DNA from: Candidatus Cloacimonadota bacterium
Lineage (GTDB): Bacteria; Cloacimonadota; Cloacimonadia; Cloacimonadales; Cloacimonadaceae
NCBI GenBank assembly: GCA_017996595.1
Contig: JAGOGT010000003.1
Span: forward strand, 1-14,486
Length of the DNA: 14,486 bases
Direction: 5' to 3'
The position numbers and the translations under genes were made by a program. This document shows, one piece after another, positions 1-5,143 of this stretch (position 1 is the stretch's first letter; every line of letters begins with the position of its first letter). The notes under the pieces are model-generated. The model did not search any database, was not told where the DNA came from, and was given only the letters and a program-made list of their open reading frames with translations.

Positions 1-664
1 CTTCCATGTACAGCGTGTGCAGATTGGCATCCACACTTTCATGCGTAGCGGGCATGCGTGAGCCGCCAGCTTCCTGCAACAAAAGCTCTGCCTGGCTGCC
101 ATCAGCATCCAGTTTCACATCGATAATCCTGGAAATATCCGTAGGTTCGGCACGGCTGACAATCGTAGCTCCCGCGCCATCGCCAAATAGCACGCAGGTA
201 TTGCGGTCTTTCCAATTGGTGATGCGGGTAAGAACTTCCACTCCGGCTACCAGAACATTGCGGCAGATGCCATTTTCCACATATTGACGGGCAATATCGA
301 TGGCATATACAAAGCCTGTGCAGCCTGCGGAGATATCAAAAGCGGGGATATTCTTCAGCCCCAGTTTCTTTTGCAGAATGCAGGCGGTGGAAGGAACAGG
401 ATGATCTCCGGTAACCGTAGCCACCACGATCATGTCGATATCCTTATATTTCACCAGAGAGCTTTCCACGGCATTCAAGCTTGCTTTCAAGGCCAGATCG
501 CTGGCCGCTTCATCTGCTGCGGCATAGTGCCGCTCAAACATTCCGGTGCGGGTGCGGATCCATTCGTCGGAAGTTTCCACCACCTTTTCCAGATCGAAGT
601 TGTTCACCACTTTCTTCGGAGCATAGCTTCCGAAGGCAGAGAATTTGGCATGATAACTAAGCAT
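1..664 (-). CDS. fabH: Beta-ketoacyl-ACP synthase III (FabH), N-terminal two thirds, cut by window edge
   Basis: FabH condenses acetyl-CoA (or another short acyl-CoA) with malonyl-ACP in the cytosol and so starts type II fatty-acid synthesis. The reverse-strand reading begins MLSYHAKFSAFGSY and about 221 residues are inside the window. It shows the family's early SDEWIRTRTGM stretch (about residues 32-42), then DISAGCTGF with the nucleophilic cysteine near residue 115 (Cys112 in E. coli), and FGDGAGA near residues 175-181. The catalytic His and Asn of the C-terminal half lie beyond position 1, so they cannot be checked. The start ATG at 664-662 sits inside the last codons of plsX: the shared bases ATGCTTAG hold both the fabH start and the plsX TAG, which suggests translational coupling. 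The family call is firm. The incompleteness comes only from the window edge. Confidence 0.95.
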   Translation of the reverse strand, partial: MLSYHAKFSAFGSYAPKKVVNNFDLEKVVETSDEWIRTRTGMFERHYAAADEAASDLALKASLNAVESSLVKYKDIDMIVVATVTGDHPVPSTACILQKKLGLKNIPAFDISAGCTGFVYAIDIARQYVENGICRNVLVAGVEVLTRITNWKDRNTCVLFGDGAGATIVSRAEPTDISRIIDVKLDADGSQAELLLQEAGGSRMPATHESVDANLHTLYME

Positions 665-1661
665 CGGGAGTCCTCCCAAAATAGTTCTTGGCGTGTTCCA
701 CAAAGCCCGAAGCGGCAATGCGATCGGCAAAGCGCAGGGCGTTTTTTATCGCTTTGGCATTGCTGCGGCCATGCGACACCACGGAGATGCCATTTAAACC
801 CACCAATAAAGCGCCGCCGTACTCCGTGTGATCCAGCTTTTTCTTCATGTAGGAATACACCGGATAGGAAAGCATGGCGCCGATCTTGGCAATCCAATCT
901 TTATTGATCTGTTCTTTTAGAATTTCGAAGATGGAAAAGCCTACCCCTTCCACGGTTTTCAGCACTACATTGCCCACGAAGCCATCACAAACGATCACGT
1001 CCGTAATGCCGCGAAGGATGTCTTTGCCTTCGATATTGCCGGTGAAATTAAGGTCTTTGTCCCCCACCAAAAGCTGATGAGCCTGCTTCGTGATGGCATT
1101 ACCCTTGGCACTTTCTTCGCCGATGTTGAGAAGCGAGATGCGGGGACGGGGATTGGAAAAAAAGTATTCGTAGTACATACTGCCAAGGTGAGCGAATTGT
1201 AAGAGGTTATCAGCCGTGCAATCCACGGTTGCCCCCATATCCAGCAAGATCTGATGACCCTCCTGAGCCGGGAACACCACCGCTATGGCAGGACGATCCA
1301 CATTACGGATGCGGCCATATTGAAAAAGCGAAGCGCTCATTACGGCACCGGTATTTCCAGCGCTAACCATCACATCCGCCAAACCGTCATGATGGAGCTT
1401 TACTGCCTTAACCAGCGAGGAATCCTTTTTGCTGCGAACGGAAGCAGAGGCATGGTCGCCCATTTCAATCCGCTGTGAAGCATGCAAAATGCTGATCCGG
1501 GAAGGATCGAAATAGAATTTTCCCAGCTCACGCTGGAGGGTTTCCTCGTCTCCAACCAGGACTACGTGACTGCACAGGTCTTCCTTGATGGCCAGTACTG
1601 CGCCTTCCACTTCCGGAAACGGGGCATTATCGCTCCCGAAAGCATCCAGGGCGATCCGCAC
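657..1661 (-). CDS. plsX: Phosphate acyltransferase PlsX
   Basis: PlsX is a peripheral membrane enzyme that makes acyl-phosphate from acyl-ACP, the donor that PlsY uses for glycerol-3-phosphate acylation. The 334-residue length is normal for the family. Recognisable blocks, in order: the N-terminal MRIALDAFGSD (residues 1-11, a variant of the usual ALDxMGGD), RSKKDSSL and VSAGNTGAVM (about 76-108), LLDMGATVDC (139-148), LLNIGEE (177-183), FTGNIEGKDI (206-215), DVIVCDGFVGNVVLK (221-235) and YGGALLVGLNG (about 281-291). The start codon is GTG at 1661-1659. Its Shine-Dalgarno AAGGAG lies within the last codons of rpmF, and the rpmF stop is one base away. The 3' end overlaps fabH by 8 bases. The order rpmF-plsX-fabH is a widely conserved lipid-synthesis cluster, which supports all three calls. 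Confidence 0.97.
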   Translation of the reverse strand: MRIALDAFGSDNAPFPEVEGAVLAIKEDLCSHVVLVGDEETLQRELGKFYFDPSRISILHASQRIEMGDHASASVRSKKDSSLVKAVKLHHDGLADVMVSAGNTGAVMSASLFQYGRIRNVDRPAIAVVFPAQEGHQILLDMGATVDCTADNLLQFAHLGSMYYEYFFSNPRPRISLLNIGEESAKGNAITKQAHQLLVGDKDLNFTGNIEGKDILRGITDVIVCDGFVGNVVLKTVEGVGFSIFEILKEQINKDWIAKIGAMLSYPVYSYMKKKLDHTEYGGALLVGLNGISVVSHGRSNAKAIKNALRFADRIAASGFVEHAKNYFGRTPDA

Positions 1662-1662
1662 C

Positions 1663-1842
1663 TTACTCCTTGGCGGGATTTATCTGCTTGCCGTTATAGG
1701 TTCCGCAATTATCGCAAATGTGGTGCGAACGGGTTGCTTCCCCGCATTTGGAGCAGGTGCTGAAGCTCGGAGCCGTAAGGGCATCATGGGTTCTGCGTTT
1801 ATCTCTGCGTGTTTTTGAGGTCTTTCTTTTCGGTACTGCCAT
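1663..1842 (-). CDS. rpmF: Large ribosomal subunit protein L32
   Basis: The reading is 59 residues, beginning MAVPKRKTSKTRRDKRRTHD, the classic basic L32 N-terminus. It continues with a C4-type zinc ribbon: CSKC (about residues 30-33) and CDNC (about 43-46), followed by NGKQI and ending PAKE. L32 is a structural protein of the 50S subunit. The start ATG at 1842-1840 has the Shine-Dalgarno AGGGAG six bases upstream. The stop TAA is one base before the plsX start, and its last sense codons AAG GAG serve as the plsX ribosome binding site. In many bacteria a DUF177 (yceD) gene precedes rpmF, but no such reading frame is visible here. rpmF therefore appears to be the first gene of the operon. Confidence 0.96.
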   Translation of the reverse strand: MAVPKRKTSKTRRDKRRTHDALTAPSFSTCSKCGEATRSHHICDNCGTYNGKQINPAKE

Positions 1843-1950
1843 TGGTCTCTCCCTTGTATATTACAGACAATCGCACCCTCCAGAAACTGAAAAGTGGTTT
1901 TGGATGCACGGTGCAACTGCTGCTCAAGTAATAATTTTAGCTTTCTGAGG

Positions 1951-1979
1951 ATAAACTTTTAAGGGGCTTATTCTGTCAA
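1951..1979 (-). promoter_or_regulatory. Candidate promoter of the rpmF-plsX-fabH operon
   Basis: Read on the minus strand, a perfect TTGACA (1979-1974) is followed 17 bases later by GTTTAT (1956-1951), a poor -10 match. It would give a leader of about 100 bases before rpmF. That leader contains a short TGCAC-G-GTGCA hairpin at 1905-1915. The -35 assignment rests on the perfect hexamer and correct orientation. The -10 is weak, and sigma-factor preferences of this lineage are unknown. Confidence 0.4.
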
Positions 1980-1992
1980 GATAAAATCTTGA
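1976..1992. promoter_or_regulatory. 17-bp palindrome overlapping the putative -35, possible operator
   Basis: TCAAGATAAAATCTTGA is a perfect 7+7 inverted repeat around AAA. It covers four bases of the TTGACA box placed upstream of rpmF. A dyad over a -35 element is a typical repressor-site geometry, and the operon makes phospholipid and fatty-acid precursors. It does not match an operator I can name, and a chance AT-rich palindrome is possible. Confidence 0.3.
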
Positions 1993-2059
1993 AAAGGCAC
2001 TTTGAAGAAGTTAATCACTGAAACCATTAGTCAGTTTTGCTGGGATCAGCATTTATAGA

Positions 2060-2088
2060 AAGGACAGCCTTGCTACAAGACAGTCCTT
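2060..2088 (-). terminator. Hairpin just downstream of the sorting-domain fossil, probable relic terminator
   Basis: On the minus strand AAGGACTGTCTTG, loop TAG, CAAGGCTGTCCTT forms a 13-position stem with one mismatch and one G-T wobble, followed by TTTC. It starts about 20 bases after the TAG of the pseudogene fragment, where an intrinsic terminator would sit. The T-run is short, so present activity is doubtful. Confidence 0.45.
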
Positions 2089-2108
2089 AAACAAAAAGTC
2101 ATGTGATG

Positions 2109-2252
2109 CTATTTCATCAGCGCCATTTTTCGAATCGTTGATTTCCCGGCAAATTGCAGTTTGTAGAAGTAGATTCCCGAACCTACCCCACGGTTGGTTT
2201 CATCTTTTCCATCCCATACCCGGTTATGAATACCATAGTGTTGGCTTATGAA
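2109..2252 (-). pseudogene. Fossil C-terminus of a secreted protein with a FlgD/T9SS-type sorting domain
   Basis: The minus-strand frame reads ...HNRVWDGKDETNRGVGSG, then IYFYKLQFAGKSTIRKMALM, then K and a TAG stop at 2109-2111. This matches the end of the FlgD-like/T9SS C-terminal domain family: VWDGKDxxxxxVxSGIYFYKL followed by a basic tail. It closely resembles the end of the S8 peptidase in this window (WNLKNNDGIAVSSGVYFYVV). Going upstream the frame meets an in-frame TAA at 2253-2255 after about 47 codons. It has no start codon and no plausible ribosome binding site. The N-terminal body of the protein is not recognisable in any frame nearby. I infer that a larger secreted-protein gene was deleted or eroded and that only its last exported-tail codons and a downstream hairpin survive. 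Confidence 0.75.
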
Positions 2253-2415
2253 TTAGAAAGTGCAGAAATTAATGGCCTGCTAAAGTCATGAGTGTTTGCA
2301 TGGTCAAATGGAATAGATACTCGAATCAGCAATGGAGGAGGGATTGTTTGTACACTATTATAAGCGGTTTTAGATGGTATAGTATTAGCTTATCTGCGCA
2401 CTTGATTAATCCACA

Positions 2416-2443
2416 CGTTAGCCTTGTGGCTTTAGCCCACGGG
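2416..2443 (+). repeat. Interspersed hairpin repeat, family A copy 1
   Basis: CGTTAGCC followed by GGCTTTAGCCCACGG is a diverged copy of the sequence that reads CGTTAGCC...GGCTTCAGCCTACGG on the minus strand at 2563-2590. The 8-base CGTTAGCC is identical, and 13 of 15 bases match in the hairpin part. The two copies are in inverted orientation, about 120 bases apart. Confidence 0.6.
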
Positions 2444-2475
2444 ATGGGTTTGCGAAAAGCATCCTTTTCAGTAAT

Positions 2476-2530
2476 CTCCTCTTTCTCTATCAGGTAGAAA
2501 CGTTGTCACTGCCTGATAGAGAAAGAGGGG
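2476..2530. repeat. Long inverted repeat (22-pair stem-loop)
   Basis: CCTCTTTCTCTATCAGG (2478-2494) is exactly complementary to CCTGATAGAGAAAGAGG (2512-2528). The stem extends outward to 2476/2530 and inward to 2497/2509 with two G-T wobbles, leaving an 11-base loop (2498-2508). Neither side has a T-run, so this is not a standard intrinsic terminator. It lies between the two inverted family A repeats and could be the core of a small non-autonomous element. Confidence 0.7.
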
Positions 2531-2562
2531 AGGGGTGTTAAGTTGTTCAATATCTATCATCT

Positions 2563-2590
2563 GTCCGTAGGCTGAAGCCTACGGCTAACG
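2563..2590 (-). repeat. Interspersed hairpin repeat, family A copy 2
   Basis: CCGTAGGCT-GA-AGCCTACGG (2565-2584) is a perfect 9-bp inverted repeat with a 2-base centre, directly followed by CTAACG. On the minus strand it gives CGTTAGCC plus hairpin, the same layout as at 2416-2443. A smaller perfect hairpin, GTCCC-TTC-GGGAC, follows at 2601-2613. Confidence 0.65.
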
Positions 2591-2639
2591 TCTATGCACC
2601 GTCCCTTCGGGACTAATACAATAGAGTGTTGAATAATTC

Positions 2640-2686
2640 GGAACACCGAATTTATTCGGTCGGTCCACCAGATTTATCTGGTTTTT
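2640..2686 (+). repeat. Twin-hairpin interspersed repeat, copy 1, ending in a T-run
   Basis: The element contains two perfect 7-bp stems with 2-base loops: ACCGAAT-TT-ATTCGGT (2645-2660) and ACCAGAT-TT-ATCTGGT (2667-2682). The second runs into TTTTT (2682-2686), giving a terminator-like end on the plus strand. The reverse complement of 4698-4744 matches it at 46 of 47 positions, and the single difference falls in a loop. A partial relative of the first stem, ACCGAATGAATTCG, lies at 2729-2742. No plus-strand gene is seen upstream for it to terminate. Confidence 0.85.
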
Positions 2687-2821
2687 GGGGAGGATTAGAC
2701 GTGTGTATATGACCAAGTATGTGGTAAAACCGAATGAATTCGTTGTTTCGAGGTATGTGCAATAGTCTTTAGTCAGGTTTACAGAGTGCAGCAATACCAC
2801 AAGCCTAATAGACAATCATGC

Positions 2822-2858
2822 GATGCCCATGCGATCCCCGGGCAATTGCATGGGCATC
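2822..2858. repeat. 11-bp inverted repeat around a CCCGGG centre
   Basis: GATGCCCATGC (2822-2832) and GCATGGGCATC (2848-2858) are exact reverse complements separated by 15 bases. Further copies of the word CATGGGC follow (2849-2866), and the stretch closes with GCGCATGC. There is no T-run on either side. The function is unknown. Confidence 0.6.
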
Positions 2859-2880
2859 ACATGGGCAGCGCATGCTAAAG

Positions 2881-2920
2881 GTTAATGTGTTAATGGGTTA
2901 GTGGGTTAGCGGGTTAATGG
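2881..2920. repeat. Five-copy tandem repeat of an 8-bp unit
   Basis: Consecutive octamers read GTTAATGT, GTTAATGG, GTTAGTGG, GTTAGCGG and GTTAATGG. The first four bases are invariant and the variation is confined to positions 5, 6 and 8. A short in-register array of this kind is prone to copy-number slippage. No gene or promoter element is evident next to it. Confidence 0.85.
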
Positions 2921-2967
2921 CATAGCTCGCATTCAGGGCTGACACCTGAAACCTTACCTGCTCTCTT

Positions 2968-3071
2968 TTTCCTCTTTTACTCTTGATTAGTTATCTCTGC
3001 TCTCTGTGGTGAAAAGAATTGCACACGGATGACGGGATGCACTGGATTAAAGGGATTTCCTCTTTTACTCT
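2968..3071 (+). repeat. 16-nt direct repeat pair flanking an 88-bp period
   Basis: TTTCCTCTTTTACTCT occurs at 2968-2983 and again at 3056-3071, in the same orientation and 88 bases apart. The intervening sequence contains the CTCTGTGGTGAAAAG and GACGGGATGCACTGG words. This may be one unit of a dispersed repeat or a remnant duplication. Confidence 0.55.
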
Positions 3072-3112
3072 GTGTTTGAATTTATAGCGGTTCGGAGATT
3101 GCCACTAAGTGA

Positions 3113-4627
3113 TTATCTGGCCACGAACCTGCGCACCAGCGTGCTGCTATCGTGAAAACTGGCTTTCAGGAAATAGATACCTGTGGGGAGGGGATAGCCT
3201 TGCAAGTCGAAACTAATCTCTCCGGTTCTGGCGGCAACATGGGTAATCAGCACCTGCTGTCCCTTCAGGTTATAAATCTCCAGCTTGTTAAGCGCTTTGG
3301 CGGCATAAACATTCAAAGCCTGTCCAACCACCCAGGGATTGGGATAGATGCTTAGCTCCGGTGCAGCCGCAGGAAGATGCTCATCGCTATTGGCAACGCT
3401 ATAGGCAAAGAGAGTATAAAGGTCGAAGGGCAAGGCCGGAAGCTGATAGGCAGGCTGGCTAAGGCTTGCCGCTGCCCATAGCAGGTATCCCGTGGAGGGC
3501 ACGAATTGAATGGCGGATAGGGTGGATTCCAATCCTGCCGCACCGCTCATCACCTGCCATTGTCTTTTGGCCGTGATATGCGGATTGGCATAGAGGGAAT
3601 CCTGCAGGTTGGCATAGCGATCACAACAGATAGCTCCGGAAATAAGGCGGAAATGATTGGTGGCAGCCAGATGATGCGTGGGCAGATTGCCATTTTGATT
3701 ATAGCTGCGATACTGGGTGGTGCCACTCTTGGTTTCGGTTACGAGGCTGCTAACCGCTCCGGCTGCCTCATGCAGTGAGTGGATGATGGAGCCGGAAAGG
3801 TGCTCCCCGGAAGCGATGGCGGCATGGATGTCATAGGCGTCGGTGGTGCCATCGGCATTGAAATCGGGCATTTCTACGCCCTTGCGCATATCCCAAAGGA
3901 TGGGACTGAGGTTGGTGGGATTGGGAGCATAGTGGTCGCTGCCAGTATTCATGCTGGCATAGAGCATATGTTCTGAAATCACGGTGGGGGGATTGACAAA
4001 TCCGGGGTAGCTGAGCCCCAGCCATTTCTGCTCGGTGCTTTCGCTGGGGTGGTGCACAATCATGAGGGGATTGCCGATCAGCGCGGAATTGGGCGAGGCA
4101 TCCAGAAAGCGGGTGATCACGCTGCCAGAGGCCAAAATGGAATCCGCAGCGGTGGCCACACCCCAGCTTGATAGCGAGGCACAGCCAAAGCCAGGTTTGG
4201 AGGCTGGTTTTGCTCCCAGGGCGATCATATCGTGCATGGTATTCAGCAGCAGCAGATCATCCAAGCCCAGATCGCGTCCCAAGCCGGGGTGAAAAAGGCT
4301 TTGTCCGCTGGCAGCCATGCCTTCCGCCATTCCCTGCACTTCCCAATACATTCGCTCGGGAGTAGTGAAATGCTGCTGATAGTAGGTGAGGAGTTGGTTA
4401 TAGAAATCTGTGCTGGAATAGCAAAACATCGTCCAGTAAAGATCGTTAAATACTTCCATGATCTGGGGGCTGAGCAAATAGCCCTGAGCATAGCCGCGCT
4501 CGTAATGAGATCCCCATACCTGGAGGATCTTCTGGTTGCCAATTTGCTGCAGATCACCATTTACCTGAGCGGAAAGCACCAGGCTGAATAGCAGCAGCAG
4601 GCTGATTAGGGTTAGTTTATTCCACAT
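3113..4627 (-). CDS. Secreted C45-type Ntn-hydrolase/acyltransferase with T9SS sorting domain
   Basis: The protein has 504 residues. Residues 1-20 are a signal peptide (cleavage near LSA-QV). The body resembles the C45/acyl-CoA:6-APA acyltransferase-like family of self-cleaving amidohydrolases: GSHYERGYAQGYLL (39-52, the family's G-x-H-x-x-x-G-x-x-x-G region), Gly148-Cys149 in GFGCASLSSWG as the likely autoprocessing bond and nucleophile, and ATNHFRLISGAICCDRY (322-338) matching the family's TNHF segment. Residues 255-266 (DFNADGTTDAYD) form a textbook dockerin/EF-hand-type calcium loop inside the enzyme body. The tail from about residue 424 (LSIYPNP ... LPTGIYFL ... RRFVAR) is a T9SS-type sorting domain. 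The substrate is unknown; C45 relatives hydrolyse or transfer acyl groups on amide bonds. The ATG has AGGA 8 bases upstream. It stands apart from the upstream operon, behind a terminator-like repeat, and has an AT-rich leader (4628-4690) that may hold its own promoter. Confidence 0.8.
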   Translation of the reverse strand: MWNKLTLISLLLLFSLVLSAQVNGDLQQIGNQKILQVWGSHYERGYAQGYLLSPQIMEVFNDLYWTMFCYSSTDFYNQLLTYYQQHFTTPERMYWEVQGMAEGMAASGQSLFHPGLGRDLGLDDLLLLNTMHDMIALGAKPASKPGFGCASLSSWGVATAADSILASGSVITRFLDASPNSALIGNPLMIVHHPSESTEQKWLGLSYPGFVNPPTVISEHMLYASMNTGSDHYAPNPTNLSPILWDMRKGVEMPDFNADGTTDAYDIHAAIASGEHLSGSIIHSLHEAAGAVSSLVTETKSGTTQYRSYNQNGNLPTHHLAATNHFRLISGAICCDRYANLQDSLYANPHITAKRQWQVMSGAAGLESTLSAIQFVPSTGYLLWAAASLSQPAYQLPALPFDLYTLFAYSVANSDEHLPAAAPELSIYPNPWVVGQALNVYAAKALNKLEIYNLKGQQVLITHVAARTGEISFDLQGYPLPTGIYFLKASFHDSSTLVRRFVAR

Positions 4628-4696
4628 TGTTTAGTCCTGTTTAGCTGTGTTAAATTTATCTATATACTTGTATAATAACTTAGGTAACTGCATGAT

Positions 4697-4744
4697 AAAA
4701 AACCAGATAAATCTGGTGGACCGACCGAATGAATTCGGTGTTCC
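4697..4744 (-). terminator. Twin-hairpin repeat, copy 2, acting as likely intrinsic terminator of the peptidase operon
   Basis: On the minus strand the sequence after the stop of the DUF5658-like gene forms ACCGAAT-TC-ATTCGGT and then ACCAGAT-TT-ATCTGGT running straight into TTTTTT (4702-4697). A 7-bp stem plus T6 fits an intrinsic terminator, although the stem is AT-rich. It begins two bases after the TAA at 4747-4749. It is an inverted copy of 2640-2686, so the operon appears to use an interspersed repeat as its terminator. Confidence 0.65.
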
Positions 4745-4746
4745 TG

Positions 4747-5130
4747 TTACGATATATCAGGCAGTTTCCATTCCACAATCCGGGAAATCTGAGTTCGGTA
4801 GATGCGGTAATTATGGTGCACCACCCACAGGAAGAGCAGATCGGCTACGATCAGAACGATATTGATGGTGAAGGCATCCCAGGCGGCATAATAGGCAATG
4901 GCAGGGATCACGATGGCCAGGATCACAGCTTTGAAGATGATGATTCCTGCGGGAACCCTAAGCTTACGGAAGATAAAGCGGGCGATAGGATTGCGTTCCC
5001 GCTGGTAATATGCCGGACGGATTACCAGATAGGTGGAATGGCCATCCAGGGCATTCAGCACCAGAAAGATAGCGCTGAGCAGCAAGGTTAGAAGTGGCTT
5101 GCTGAGGACGGCGTGAATCTGTTCCAGCAT
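4747..5130 (-). CDS. Small integral membrane protein, DUF5658-like
   Basis: The protein has 127 residues and three predicted membrane helices at about residues 13-28, 60-82 and 87-106. Between helices 1 and 2 are NALDGHSTYLVI (26-37) and ERNPIAR (45-51). The D-x-x-T and E-x-NP signatures in these positions resemble the DUF5658 membrane-protein family, whose function is not known to me. It starts 13 bases after the S8 peptidase stop and is the last gene of the four-gene operon. No convincing Shine-Dalgarno precedes the ATG, so translation may depend on coupling to the gene upstream. Its position suggests an inner-membrane accessory role next to the exported peptidases. That is inference from context only. 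Confidence 0.65.
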   Translation of the reverse strand: MLEQIHAVLSKPLLTLLLSAIFLVLNALDGHSTYLVIRPAYYQRERNPIARFIFRKLRVPAGIIIFKAVILAIVIPAIAYYAAWDAFTINIVLIVADLLFLWVVHHNYRIYRTQISRIVEWKLPDIS

Positions 5131-5143
5131 AGGTACTATTGGC

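Larger units (their letters stand above)
1993..3112. other. Gene-free repeat-rich intergenic region
   Basis: No reading frame here has both a plausible ribosome binding site and recognisable protein content, apart from the sorting-domain fossil at 2109-2252. The stretch holds at least six separate structured or repeated sequences, listed individually. The 2990-3060 stretch (CTCTGTGGTGAAAAG followed by ACGGATGACGGGATGCACTGG) has the look of a dispersed low-complexity intergenic repeat. The window has no second copy, so this is only an impression. Confidence 0.6.

Noticed and set aside
2288..2497. 69-codon plus-strand open frame
   Set aside because: No ribosome binding site and no recognisable protein. 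Its end runs into the left arm of the 17-bp inverted repeat.
2476..2530. Intrinsic terminator
   Set aside because: The stem is strong, but neither strand has a T-run after it and no gene ends nearby in either direction.
2585..2815. 76-codon minus-strand open frame in the repeat region
   Set aside because: Its second half is simply the translation of the twin-hairpin repeat (NQINLVDRPN), which also appears in the plus-strand frame at 4647-4865 because the other copy is inverted. It is a repeat artefact, not a gene.
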